Below, in pieces: positions 43,251-54,453 of a stretch of DNA of 64,000 nucleotides. Within the stretch, counting starts at the first letter, position 1. Each line of letters begins with the position of its first letter. The notes under the pieces are model-generated. The model was not told the DNA's origin, did not search any database, and saw nothing but the letters and a program-made list of their open reading frames with translations. Source of the DNA: Misgurnus anguillicaudatus (taxonomy: Eukaryota > Chordata > Actinopteri > Cypriniformes > Cobitidae); assembly GCF_027580225.2 (NCBI RefSeq), contig NC_073346.2, positions 7,280,001 to 7,344,000 of the forward strand, read 5' to 3'. A program made the translations under genes and the position numbers.

Positions 43251-43323
43251 CGAGCCAGCCAGGAGTCGAACCTAGAATCTTCTGATCCGTAGTCAGACGC
43301 GTTATCCATTGCGCCACTGGCCC
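43251..43323 (-). tRNA. trnar-acg: tRNA-Arg (ACG), unit 17
   Basis: Same sequence as 2195-2267. Confidence 0.97.
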
Positions 43324-43397
43324 AACAACCTGGGAAGTCATGCTTGGAGAAGACAGCTGGATTCTGGAGGCCAGCTGCCAAACTTCATTATTAAATA

Positions 43398-43981
43398 TTA
43401 ATCCGGTTTTACTCTGCCATCATTAAATCCATTATTACACAATCAATAATTACATGGTTCCCTGCTGCAGCAGCCAAGGACAAGGCCAAGCTGCAGCGGG
43501 TGATCCGCTCGGCAGAGAGAGTGATCAACACCTCTCTACCTTCTCTGGAATCCCTTCACAACATCAGGGCTGTGAGAAGGGCAAGAAAAATTATGCCTGA
43601 CCCATCTCATCCAGGCTGTACCATGTTTCAGCTGCTCCTTTCAGGTAGAAGGCTTTGGCTCCCGAGAACTGCAAAATCCCGGCATCGCCTGAGCTTCTTT
43701 CCCACGGCCGCCAGGCTGCTTAATGACAATCCAATTCCTTTTCAGGACTGAATGCACTGTTTGCACTTTATTGTTTCTATTACTCCTACTTTTATCATTC
43801 AGTATTAGTGTAAGTATCATTATTACTCTTAGCACCTTCCATTCACCTTCCATATGACTGTGTATTGTCATATCTTGTTCTGTCTTAATGTTTCGTTTGC
43901 CACATTACATCCATGCGTGACTGGATGTAAAGAATTCCAATTGTGTTTGACACTATATTGCAATAAATTGAACCTTGAACC
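43398..43981 (+). mobile_element. LINE 3' end, unit 18
   Basis: Same fragment as 2342-2925 with the unit 10 Ser to Pro change and a private Arg to Trp change (GGCTTTGGCTCC). Confidence 0.8.
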
Positions 43982-44109
43982 TTCATCTCTACCAAAATGG
44001 GAAACCGGGTCATCCCCCGCGTGCCTGTCTCCTGGCGTCTTTGAAAAGGACGCTCCCTCGGAAGAAAGCGCGATACACAGCACGGGTGGCTACAACAAAG
44101 GTAAGAGAA

Positions 44110-44192
44110 TGTCAGAAGTGGGATTCGAACCCACGCCTCCAGAGGAGACTGCGACCTGAACGCAGCGCCTTAGACCGCTCGGCCATCCTGAC
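44110..44192 (-). tRNA. trnal-cag: tRNA-Leu (CAG), unit 18
   Basis: Same sequence as 482-564. Confidence 0.97.
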
Positions 44193-45316
44193 CAACCCAA
44201 CTGGCCTGGGCGAGTCGATAGCGCTCCTCAGCGAATGTGCCGGTGTAGCTTTTGGAATGACTCACGATTTTATTGCCTTCATGCAGCTTATCTTTAATTC
44301 TTATTTATTTCTTTACAAACGCCTTGAAATAGTGACGAATGTGGATTTTTCTAAATGAGGAACAATGTGCCCGAAGCCTTTCATTTGCCAAAAGCACACC
44401 CAGCCCGTCTCCATATGCCCTGTAACAGATGCTGTCAAAGTGGTTTTGCATTCAATGATCCTTTCCCCCTTGATCATACTGTTTTAGAACAGGGTCACAA
44501 AAAGGAATCGCCATTCTCAGACCCTGCTCGTTCTACTTGAACGCGCAATGAAAATACTTGATCAAATGCGGATGGACGCCGGCATTGCAATTTAGCGAAA
44601 AAGCGCCATCTCTGTACGTCTCAGGGCCTTTTTATGGTTCGCAGTTGCCTTCTAATGTAGACAACAGTTAACCATACGGCGGCGACATCCTTAAAAGAAC
44701 CGGTGGCATTGTGTCTCGAGCACACAAGGCAAACAAGAGATTCTTCAAGAGGTGAGTGCGAAGTACAGTTTACTGCCACAGGCAATGGCCGCAGAGCTTT
44801 TTCTTTAACAGACTCTAATACGTGGAACACGTCACCAACTTACATAGGACAGTCTTTCAACTTTAGCACAATTTAAGTTTTTCTACTAGATAATGAGGCT
44901 AAAGACGAGCCAAACACGTGATCACTGAACAACTGGGACTTTGCATTGTGGATATGTAACGTTATTCCATTAATCTGTCAGCTGTGTCAAATGTGTCAAA
45001 TGTAAGTGTTTATTTATAATGGGTTTTATCTAGCCTGAGAGCATGTGCGCCAAGATCGTCCAGCAACGGCAGGCGTGCCATTCTCGACACCATTTAAAAG
45101 ACGATAGGAATCCTGGGCATGACATAGCCCCTCTGTGTCTCCTTGAAGTTGTTTCTGTACGTGTAACAAATTAAGAACGAGAAGGTCCTCAGTGTGGGTA
45201 GCCAGAGTGCAAGAAGCCCAGTCGTGCTCTCCTCGCAGGAGTTTCCTCGCTGGTGGCGCACAAAATGCCACGCAACCAGACACAAGGGGCCACCCAGGAG
45301 CCGTCGGTCTGGGCGT

Positions 45317-45390
45317 GCCTCGTTGGCGCAGTTAGGCAGCGCGTCAGTCTCATAATCTGAAGGTCGTGAGTTCGAGCCTCACACGGGGCA
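45317..45390 (+). tRNA. trnam-cau: Elongator tRNA-Met (CAT), unit 18
   Basis: Same sequence as 4261-4334. Confidence 0.97.
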
Positions 45391-45482
45391 GGGTGCCCTT
45401 TTGTCGACTAGTTTGAGCCTTTAGCCCCGTTTTCCTTCCGCACAGTGTGCCACGCGTCCACGGCCTGAAGGCCAGCGTGTCC

Positions 45483-45554
45483 TCCCTGGTGGTCTAGTGG
45501 CTAGGATTCGGCGCTCTCACCGCCGCGGCCCGGGTTCGATTCCCGGTCAGGGAA
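45483..45554 (+). tRNA. trnae-cuc: tRNA-Glu (CTC), unit 18
   Basis: Same sequence as 1855-1926. Confidence 0.97.
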
Positions 45555-45658
45555 CGCTCTTTTGACGTGCGCTTGCCTTTTTCACCGGCCGGGTTATGCG
45601 CAATGCTGGCTTCGAAGGCAAGGATCGCAGCACCTCCAAGAGGCAAAGCTTCACTGCC

Positions 45659-45728
45659 TCCGGCCCATCGACCTAAGGTTGGACGGCTAAATTGCCTGCC
45701 TGCAGTCCTGCGCTCCGCAATCAGAGCC
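45659..45728 (-). pseudogene. tRNA-Tyr relic (-), unit 18
   Basis: Deleted form, as at 4603-4672. Confidence 0.7.
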
Positions 45729-45813
45729 TGGTGTGCGTCCTCTGCTCTACTGAGGCATGTTGACGCAGGACAGCAGACACCCAACTTGTGGGAGGAAGGA
45801 GTAAAAACAGGAT

Positions 45814-45886
45814 CGAGCCAGCCAGGAGTCGAACCTAGAATCTTCTGATCCGTAGTCAGACGCGTTATCCATTGCGCCACTGGCCC
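45814..45886 (-). tRNA. trnar-acg: tRNA-Arg (ACG), unit 18
   Basis: Same sequence as 2195-2267. Confidence 0.97.
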
Positions 45887-45960
45887 AACAACCTGGGAAG
45901 TCATGCTTGGAGAAGACAGCTGGATTCTGGAGGCCAGCTGCCAAACTTCATTATTAAATA

Positions 45961-46544
45961 TTAATCCGGTTTTACTCTGCCATCATTAAATCCATTATTA
46001 CACAATCAATAATTACATGGTTCCCTGCTGCAGCAGCCAAGGACAAGGCCAAGCTGCAGCGGGTGATCCGCTCGGCAGAGAGAGTGATCAACACCTCTCT
46101 ACCTTCTCTGGAATCCCTTCACAACATCAGGGCTGTGAGAAGGGCAAGAAAAATTATGTCTGACCCATCTCATCCAGGCTGTACCATGTTTCAGCTGCTC
46201 CTTTCAGGTAGAAGGCTTCGGCTCCCGAGAACTGCAAAATCCCGGCATCGCCTGAGCTTCTTTCCCACGGCCGCCAGGCTGCTTAATGACAATTCAATTC
46301 CTTTTCAGGACTGAATGCACTGTTTGCACTTTATTGTTTCTATTACTCCTACTTTTATCATTCAGTATTAGTGTAAGTATCATTATTACTCTTAGCACCT
46401 TCCATTCACCTTCCATATGACTGTGTATTGTCATATCTTGTTCTGTCTTAATGTTTCGTTTGACACATTACATCCATGCGTGACTGGATGTAAAGAGTTA
46501 CAATTGTGTTTGACACTATATTGCAATAAATTGAACCTTGAACC
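45961..46544 (+). mobile_element. LINE 3' end, unit 19
   Basis: Same fragment as 2342-2925 with FD and private 3' UTR substitutions. Confidence 0.8.
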
Positions 46545-46672
46545 TTCATCTCTACCAGAATGGGAATCCGGGTCATCCCCCGCGTGCCTGTCTCCTGGCG
46601 TCTTTGAAAAGGACGCTCCCTCGGAAGAAAGCGCGATACACAGCACGGGTGGCTACAACAAAGGCAAGAGAA

Positions 46673-46755
46673 TGTCAGAAGTGGGATTCGAACCCACGCC
46701 TCCAGAGGAGACTGCGACCTGAACGCAGCGCCTTAGACCGCTCGGCCATCCTGAC
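46673..46755 (-). tRNA. trnal-cag: tRNA-Leu (CAG), unit 19
   Basis: Same sequence as 482-564. Confidence 0.97.
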
Positions 46756-47879
46756 CAACCCAACTGGCCCGGGCGAGTCGATTGCGCTCCTCAGCGAATG
46801 TGCCGGTGTAGCTTTTGGAATGACTCACGATTTTATTGCCTTCATGCAGCTCATCTTTAATTCTTATTTATTTCTTTACAAACGCCTTGAAATAGTGACG
46901 AATGTGGATTTTTCGAAATGAGGAACAATGTGCCCGAAGCCTTTCATTTGCCAAAAGCACACCCAGCCCGTCTCCATATGCCCTGTAACGGATGCTGTCA
47001 AAGTGGTTTTGCATTCAATGATCCTTTCCCCCTTGATCATACTGTTTTAGAACAGGGTCACAAAAAGGAATCGCCATTCTCAGACCCTGCTCGTTCTACT
47101 TGAACGCGCAATGAAAATACTTGATCAAATGCGGATGGACGCCGGCATTGCAATTTAGCGAAAAAGCGCCATCTCTGTACGTCTCAGGGCCTTTTTATGG
47201 TTCGCAGTTGCCTTCTAATGTAGACAACAGTTAACCATACGGCGGCGACATCCTTAAAAGAACCGGTGGCATTGTGTCTCGAGCACACAAGGCAAACAAG
47301 AGATTCTTCAAGAGGTGAGTGCGAAGTACAGTTTACTGCCACAGGCAATGGCCGCAGAGCTTTTTCTTTAACAGACTCTAATACGTGGAACACGTCACCA
47401 ACTTACATAGGACAGTCTTTCAACTTTAGCACAATTTAAGTTTTTCTACTAGATAATGAGGCTAAAGACGAGCCAAATACGTGATCACTGAACAACTGGG
47501 ACTTTCCATTGTGGATATGTAACGTTATTCCATTAATCTGTCAGCTGTGTCAAATGTGTCAAATGTAAGTGTTTATTTATAATGGGTTTTATCTAGCCTG
47601 AGAGCATGTGCGCCAAGATCGTCCAGCAACGGCAGGCGTGCCATTCTCGACACCATTTAAAAGACGATAGGAATCCTGGGCATGACATAGCCCCTCTGTG
47701 TCTCCTTGAAGTTGTTTCTGTACGTGTAACAAATTAAGAACGAGAAGGTCCTCAGTGTGGGTAGCCATAGTGCAAGAAGCCCAGTCGTGCTCTCCTCGTA
47801 GGAGTTTCCTCGCTGGTGGCGCACAAAATGCCACGCAACCAGACAAAAGGGGCCACCCAGGAGCCGTCGGTCTGGGCGT

Positions 47880-47953
47880 GCCTCGTTGGCGCAGTTAGGC
47901 AGCGCGTCAGTCTCATAATCTGAAAGTCGTGAGTTCGAGCCTCACACGGGGCA
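47880..47953 (+). tRNA. trnam-cau: Elongator tRNA-Met (CAT), unit 19, G45A variant
   Basis: Same as 14520-14593. Confidence 0.96.
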
Positions 47954-48045
47954 GGGTGCCATTTTGTCGACTAGTTTGAGCCTTTAGCCCCGTTTTCCTT
48001 CCGCACAGTGTGCCACGCGTCCACGGCCTGAAGGCCAGCGTGTCC

Positions 48046-48117
48046 TCCCTGGTGGTCTAGTGGCTAGGATTCGGCGCTCTCACCGCCGCGGCCCGGGTTC
48101 GATTCCCGGTCAGGGAA
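48046..48117 (+). tRNA. trnae-cuc: tRNA-Glu (CTC), unit 19
   Basis: Same sequence as 1855-1926. Confidence 0.97.
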
Positions 48118-48221
48118 CGCTCTTTTGACGTGCGCTTGCCTTTTTCACCGGCCGGGTTATGCGCAATGCTGGCTTCGAAGGCAAGGATCGCAGCACCTCC
48201 AAGAGGCAAAGCTTCACTGCC

Positions 48222-48291
48222 TCCGGCCCATCGACCTAAGGTTGGACGGCTAAATTGCCTGCCTGCAGTCCTGCGCTCCGCAATCAGAGCC
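48222..48291 (-). pseudogene. tRNA-Tyr relic (-), unit 19
   Basis: Deleted form, as at 4603-4672. Confidence 0.7.
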
Positions 48292-48376
48292 TGGTGTGCG
48301 TCCTCTGCTCTACTGAGGCATGTTGACGCAGGACAGCAGACACCCAACTTGTGGGAGGAAGGAGTAAAAACAGGAT

Positions 48377-48449
48377 CGAGCCAGCCAGGAGTCGAACCTA
48401 GAATCTTCTGATCCGTAGTCAGACGCGTTATCCATTGCGCCACTGGCCC
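48377..48449 (-). tRNA. trnar-acg: tRNA-Arg (ACG), unit 19
   Basis: Same sequence as 2195-2267. Confidence 0.97.
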
Positions 48450-48523
48450 AACAACCTGGGAAGTCATGCTTGGAGAAGACAGCTGGATTCTGGAGGCCAG
48501 CTGCCAAACTTCATTATTAAATA

Positions 48524-49107
48524 TTAATCCGGTTTTACTCTGCCATCATTAAATCCATTATTACACAATCAATAATTACATGGTTCCCTGCTGCAGCAGC
48601 CAAGGACAAGGCCAAGCTGCAGCGGGTGATCCGCTCGGCAGAGAGAGTGATCAACACCTCTCTACCTTCTCTGGAATCCCTTCACAACATCAGGGCTGTG
48701 AGAAGGGCAAGAAAAATTATGTCTGACCCATCTCATCCAGGCTGTACCATGTTTCAGCTGCTCCTTTCAGGTAGAAGGCTTCGGCTCCCGAGAACTGCAA
48801 AATCCCGGCATCGCCTGAGCTTCTTTCCCACGGCCGCCAGGCTGCTTAATGACAATTCAATTCCTTTTCAGGACTGAATGCACTGTTTGCACTTTATTGT
48901 TTCTATTACTCCTACTTTTATCATTCAGTATTAGTGTAAGTATCATTATTACTCTTAGCACCTTCCATTCACCTTCCATATGACTGTGTATTGTCATATC
49001 TTGTTCTGTCTTAATGTTTCGTTTGCCACATTACATCCATGCGTGACTGGATGTAAAGAATTCCAATTGTGTTTGACACTATATTGCAATAAATTGAACC
49101 TTGAACC
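48524..49107 (+). mobile_element. LINE 3' end, unit 20
   Basis: Same fragment as 2342-2925, open frame intact. Confidence 0.8.
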
Positions 49108-49235
49108 TTCATCTCTACCAGAATGGGAAACCGGGTCATCCCCCGCGTGCCTGTCTCCTGGCGTCTTTGAAAAGGACGCTCCCTCGGAAGAAAGCGCGAT
49201 ACACAGCACGGGTGGCTACAACAAAGGCAAGAGAA

Positions 49236-49318
49236 TGTCAGAAGTGGGATTCGAACCCACGCCTCCAGAGGAGACTGCGACCTGAACGCAGCGCCTTAGA
49301 CCGCTCGGCCATCCTGAC
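49236..49318 (-). tRNA. trnal-cag: tRNA-Leu (CAG), unit 20
   Basis: Same sequence as 482-564. Confidence 0.97.
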
Positions 49319-50442
49319 CAACCCAACTGGCCTGGGCGAGTCGATTGCGCTCCTCAGCGAATGTGCCGGTGTAGCTTTTGGAATGACTCACGATTTTATT
49401 GCCTTCATGCAGCTCATCTTTAATTCTTATTTATTTCTTTACAAACGCCTTGAAATAGTGACGAATGTGGATTTTTCGAAATGAGGAACAATGTGCCCAA
49501 AGCCTTTCATTTGCCAAAAGCACACCCAGCCCGTCTCCATATGCCCTGTAACGGATGCTGTCAAAGTGGTTTTGCATTCAATGATCCTTTCCCCCTTGAT
49601 CATACTGTTTTAGAACAGGGTCACAAAAAGGAATCGCCATTCTCAGACCCTGCTCGTTCTACTTGAACGCGCAATGAAAATACTTGATCAAATGCGGATG
49701 GACGCCGGCATTGCAATTTAGCGAAAAAGCGCCATCTCTGTACGTCTCAGGGCCTTTTTATGGTTCGCAGTTGCCTTCTAATGTAGACAACAGTTAACCA
49801 TACGGCGGCGACATCCTTAAAAGAACCGGTGGCATTGTGTCTCGAGCACACAAGGCAAACAACAGATTCTTCAAGAGGTGAGTGCGAAGTACAGTTTACT
49901 GCCACAGGCAATGGCCGCAGAGCTTTTTCTTTAACAGACTCTAATACGTGGAACACGTCACCAACTTACATAGGACAGTCTTTCAACTTTAGCACAATTT
50001 AAGTTTTTCTACTAGATAATGAGGCTAAAGACGAGCCAAATACGTGATCACTGAACAACTGGGACTTTCCATTGTGGATATGTAACGTTATTCCATTAAT
50101 CTGTCAGCTGTGTCAAATGTGTCAAATGTAAGTGTTTATTTATAATGGGTTTTATCTAGCCTGAGAGCATGTGCGCCAAGATCGTCCAGCAACGGCAGGC
50201 GTGCCATTCTCGACACCATTTAAAAGACGATAGGAATCCTGGGCATGACATAGCCCCTCTGTGTCTCCTTGAAGTTGTTTCTGTACGTGTAACAAATTAA
50301 GAACGAGAAGGTCCTCAGTGTGGGTAGCCAGAGTGCAAGAAGCCCAGTCGTGCTCTCCTCGTAGGAGTTTCCTCGCTGGTGGCGCACAAAATGCCACGCA
50401 ACCAGACAAAAGGGGCCACCCAGGAGCCGTCGGTCTGGGCGT

Positions 50443-50516
50443 GCCTCGTTGGCGCAGTTAGGCAGCGCGTCAGTCTCATAATCTGAAGGTCGTGAGTTCG
50501 AGCCTCACACGGGGCA
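50443..50516 (+). tRNA. trnam-cau: Elongator tRNA-Met (CAT), unit 20
   Basis: Same sequence as 4261-4334. Confidence 0.97.
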
Positions 50517-50608
50517 GGGTGCCCTTTTGTCGACTAGTTTGAGCCTTTAGCCCCGTTTTCCTTCCGCACAGTGTGCCACGCGTCCACGGCCTGAAGGCCA
50601 GCGTGTCC

Positions 50609-50680
50609 TCCCTGGTGGTCTAGTGGCTAGGATTCGGCGCTCTCACCGCCGCGGCCCGGGTTCGATTCCCGGTCAGGGAA
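50609..50680 (+). tRNA. trnae-cuc: tRNA-Glu (CTC), unit 20
   Basis: Same sequence as 1855-1926. Confidence 0.97.
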
Positions 50681-50784
50681 CGCTCTTTTGACGTGCGCTT
50701 GCCTTTTTCACCGGCAGGGTTATGCGCAATGCTGGCTTCGAAGGCAAGGATCGCAGCACCTCCAAGAGGCAAAGCTTCACTGCC

Positions 50785-50863
50785 TCCGGCCCATCGACCT
50801 AAGGTTGGACGGCTAAATTGCCTGCCTGCAGTCCTGCGCTCCGCCATCTGAGCAATCAGAGCC
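50785..50863 (-). pseudogene. tRNA-Tyr relic (+), unit 20
   Basis: Long form, as at 2031-2109. Confidence 0.72.
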
Positions 50864-50948
50864 TGGTGTGCGTCCTCTGCTCTACTGAGGCATGTTGACG
50901 CAGGACAGCAGACACCCAACTTGTGGGAGGAAGGAGTAAAAACAGGAT

Positions 50949-51021
50949 CGAGCCAGCCAGGAGTCGAACCTAGAATCTTCTGATCCGTAGTCAGACGCGT
51001 TATCCATTGCGCCACTGGCCC
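50949..51021 (-). tRNA. trnar-acg: tRNA-Arg (ACG), unit 20
   Basis: Same sequence as 2195-2267. Confidence 0.97.
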
Positions 51022-51095
51022 AACAACCTGGGAAGTCATGCTTGGAGAAGACAGCTGGATTCTGGAGGCCAGCTGCCAAACTTCATTATTAAATA

Positions 51096-51679
51096 TTAAT
51101 CCGGTTTTACTCTGCCATCATTAAATCCATTATTACACAATCAATAATTACATGGTTCCCTGCTGCAGCAGCCAAGGACAAGGCCAAGCTGCAGTGGGTG
51201 ATCCGCTCGGCAGAGAGAGTGATCAACACCTCTCTACCTTCTCTGGAATCCCTTCACAACATCAGGGCTGTGAGAAGGGCAAGAAAAATTATGTCTGACC
51301 CATCTCATCCAGGCTGTACCATGTTTCAGCTGCTCCTTTCAGGTAGAAGGCTTCGGCTCCCGAGAACTGCAAAATCCCGGCATCGCCTGAGCTTCTTTCC
51401 CACGGCCGCCAGGCTGCTTAATGACAATTCAATTCCTTTTCAGGACTGAATGCACTGTTTGCACTTTATTGTTTCTATTACTCCTACTTTTATCATTCAG
51501 TATTAGTGTAAGTATCATTATTACTCTTAGCACCTTCCATTCACCTTCCATATGACTGTGTATTGTCATATCTTGTTCTGTCTTAATGTTTCGTTTGCCA
51601 CATTACATCCATGCGTGACTGGATGTAAAGAATTCCAATTGTGTTTGACACTATATTGCAATAAATTGAACCTTGAACC
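51096..51679 (+). mobile_element. LINE 3' end, unit 21
   Basis: Same fragment as 2342-2925 with CAGTGG. Confidence 0.8.
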
Positions 51680-51807
51680 TTCATCTCTACCAGAATGGGA
51701 AACCGGGTCATCCCCCGCGTGCCTGTCTCCTGGCGTCTTTGAAAAGGACGCTCCCTCGGAAGAAAGCGCGATGCACAGCACGGGTGGCTACAACAAAGGC
51801 AAGAGAA

Positions 51808-51890
51808 TGTCAGAAGTGGGATTCGAACCCACGCCTCCAGAGGAGACTGCGACCTGAACGCAGTGCCTTAGACCGCTCGGCCATCCTGAC
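51808..51890 (-). tRNA. trnal-cag: tRNA-Leu (CAG), unit 21, G26A variant
   Basis: Base 51864 changes G26, between the D and anticodon stems, to A. G26 is normally dimethylated by the Trm1 family, so this copy would lack that modification. Stems and anticodon are unaffected. Confidence 0.94.
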
Positions 51891-53014
51891 CAACCCAATT
51901 GGCCCGGGCGAGTCGATTGCGCTCCTCAGCGAATGTGCCGGTGTAGCTTTTGGAATGACTCACGATTTTATTGCCTTCATGCAGCTCATCTTTAATTCTT
52001 ATTTATTTCTTTACAAACGCCTTGAAATAGTGACGAATGTGGATTTTTCGAAATGAGGAACAATGTGCCCGAAGCCTTTCATTTGCCAAAAGCACACCCA
52101 GCCCGTCTCCATATGCCCTGTAACGGATGCTGTCAAAGTGGTTTTGCATTCAATGATCCTTTCCCCCTTGATCATACTGTTTTAGAACAGGGTCACAAAA
52201 AGGAATCGCCATTCTCAGACCCTGCTCGTTCTACTTGAACGCGCAACGAAAATACTTAATCAAATGCGGATGGACGCCGGCATTGCAATTTAGCGAAAAA
52301 GCGCCATCTCTGTACGTCTCAGGGCCTTTTTATGGTTCGCAGTTGCCTTCTAATGTAGACAACAGTTAACCATACGGCGGCGACATCCTTAAAAGAACCG
52401 GTGGCATTGTGTCTCGAGCACACAAGGCAAACAAGAGATTCTTCAAGAGGTGAGTGCGAAGTACAGTTTACTGCCACAGGCAATGGCCGCAGAGCTTTTT
52501 CTTTAACAGACTCTAATACGTGGAACACGTCACCAACTTACATAGGACAGTCTTTCAACTTTAGCACAATTTAAGTTTTTCTACTAGATAATGAGGCTAA
52601 AGACGAGCCAAATACGTGATCACTGAACAACTGGGACTTTCCATTGTGGATATGTAACGTTATTCCATTAATCTGTCAGCTGTGTCAAATGTGTCAAATG
52701 TAAGTGTTTATTTATAATGGGTTTTATCTAGCCTGAGAGCATGTGCGCCAAGATCGTCCAGCAACGGCAGGCGTGCCATTCTCGACACCATTTAAAAGAC
52801 GATAGGAATCCTGGGCATGACATAGCCCCTCTGTGTCTCCTTGAAGTTGTTTCTGTACGTGTAACAAATTAAGAACGAGAAGGTCCTCAATGTGGGTAGC
52901 CAGAGTGCAAGAAGCCCAGTCGTGCTCTCCTCGTAGGAGTTTCCTCGCTGGTGGCGCACAAAATGCCACGCAACCAGACAAAAGGGGCCACCCAGGAGCC
53001 GTCGGTCTGGGCGT

Positions 53015-53088
53015 GCCTCGTTGGCGCAGTTAGGCAGCGCGTCAGTCTCATAATCTGAAGGTCGTGAGTTCGAGCCTCACACGGGGCA
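53015..53088 (+). tRNA. trnam-cau: Elongator tRNA-Met (CAT), unit 21
   Basis: Same sequence as 4261-4334. Confidence 0.97.
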
Positions 53089-53180
53089 GGGTGCCCTTTT
53101 GTCGACTAGTTTGAGCCTTTAGCCCCGTTTTCCTTCCGCACAGTGTGCCACGCGTCCACGGCCTGAAGGCCAGCGTGTCC

Positions 53181-53252
53181 TCCCTGGTGGTCTAGTGGCT
53201 AGGATTCGGCGCTCTCACCGCCGCGGCCCGGGTTCGATTCCCGGTCAGGGAA
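53181..53252 (+). tRNA. trnae-cuc: tRNA-Glu (CTC), unit 21
   Basis: Same sequence as 1855-1926. Confidence 0.97.
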
Positions 53253-53356
53253 CGCTCTTTTGACGTGCGCTTGCCTTTTTCACCGGCCGGGTTATGCGCA
53301 ATGCTGGCTTCGAAGGCAAGGATCGCAGCACCTCCAAGAGGCAAAGCTTCACTGCC

Positions 53357-53426
53357 TCCGGCCCATCGACCTAAGGTTGGACGGCTAAATTGCCTGCCTG
53401 CAGTCCTGCGCTCCGCAATCAGAGCC
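53357..53426 (-). pseudogene. tRNA-Tyr relic (-), unit 21
   Basis: Deleted form, as at 4603-4672. Confidence 0.7.
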
Positions 53427-53511
53427 TGGTGTCCGTCCTCTGCTCTACTGAGGCATGTTGACGCAGGACAGCAGACACCCAACTTGTGGGAGGAAGGAGT
53501 AAAAACAGGAT

Positions 53512-53584
53512 CGAGCCAGCCAGGAGTCGAACCTAGAATCTTCTGATCCGTAGTCAGACGCGTTATCCATTGCGCCACTGGCCC
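53512..53584 (-). tRNA. trnar-acg: tRNA-Arg (ACG), unit 21
   Basis: Same sequence as 2195-2267. Confidence 0.97.
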
Positions 53585-53658
53585 AACAACCTGGGAAGTC
53601 ATGCTTGGAGAAGACAGCTGGATTCTGGAGGCCAGCTGCCAAACTTCATTATTAAATA

Positions 53659-54242
53659 TTAATCCGGTTTTACTCTGCCATCATTAAATCCATTATTACA
53701 CAATCAATAATTACATGGTTCCCTGCTGCAGCAGCCAAGGACAAGGCCAAGCTGCAGTGGGTGATCCGCTCGGCAGAGAGAGTGATCAACACCTCTCTAC
53801 CTTCTCTGGAATCCCTTCACAACATCAGGGCTGTGAGAAGGGCAAGAAAAATTATGTCTGACCCATCTCATCCAGGCTGTACCATGTTTCAGCTGCTCCT
53901 TTCAGGTAGAAGGCTTCGGCTCCCGAGAACTGCAAAATCCCGGCATCGCCTGAGCTTCTTTCCCACGGCCGCCAGGCTGCTTAATGACAATTCAATTCCT
54001 TTTCAGGACTGAATGCACTGTTTGCACTTTATTGTTTCTATTACTCCTACTTTTATCATTCAGTATTAGTGTAAGTATCATTATTACTCTTAGCACCTTC
54101 CATTCACCTTCCATATGACTGTGTATTGTCATATCTTGTTCTGTCTTAATGTTTCGTTTGCCACATTACATCCATGCGTGACTGGATGTAAAGAATTCCA
54201 ATTGTGTTTGACACTATATTGCAATAAATTGAACCTTGAACC
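53659..54242 (+). mobile_element. LINE 3' end, unit 22
   Basis: Same fragment as 2342-2925 with CAGTGG. Confidence 0.8.
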
Positions 54243-54370
54243 TTCATCTCTACCAGAATGGGAAACCGGGTCATCCCCCGCGTGCCTGTCTCCTGGCGTC
54301 TTTGAAAAGGACGCTCCCTCGGAAGAAAGCGCGATGCACAGCACGGGTGGCTACAACAAAGGCAAGAGAA

Positions 54371-54453
54371 TGTCAGAAGTGGGATTCGAACCCACGCCTC
54401 CAGAGGAGACTGCGACCTGAACGCAGCGCCTTAGACCGCTCGGCCATCCTGAC
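54371..54453 (-). tRNA. trnal-cag: tRNA-Leu (CAG), unit 22
   Basis: Same sequence as 482-564. Confidence 0.97.

Larger units (their letters stand above)
40835..43397. repeat. Unit 17, E b -, AMH subtype, two damaged tRNAs
   Basis: 2563 bp. Resembles unit 9. Met and Glu each carry a structure-breaking change. Long spacer at 41630-42753. Confidence 0.95.
43398..45960. repeat. Unit 18, K a -
   Basis: 2563 bp. Shares the MPDPSHPG codon change with unit 10. Long spacer at 44193-45316. Confidence 0.95.
45961..48523. repeat. Unit 19, E b -, FD subtype
   Basis: 2563 bp. FD markers as in unit 6, with private changes AAGAGTTACAATT and GGGAATCCGG around the LINE tail. Long spacer at 46756-47879. Confidence 0.95.
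48524..51095. repeat. Unit 20, E b +, PK subtype
   Basis: 2572 bp. Shares AAACAACAGATT in the spacer and ACCGGCAGGG after Glu with unit 25 only. Long spacer at 49319-50442. Confidence 0.95.
51096..53658. repeat. Unit 21, E b -, AMH subtype
   Basis: 2563 bp. Has the CTGCAGTGGG LINE variant of units 15 and 22. Long spacer at 51891-53014. Confidence 0.95.
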
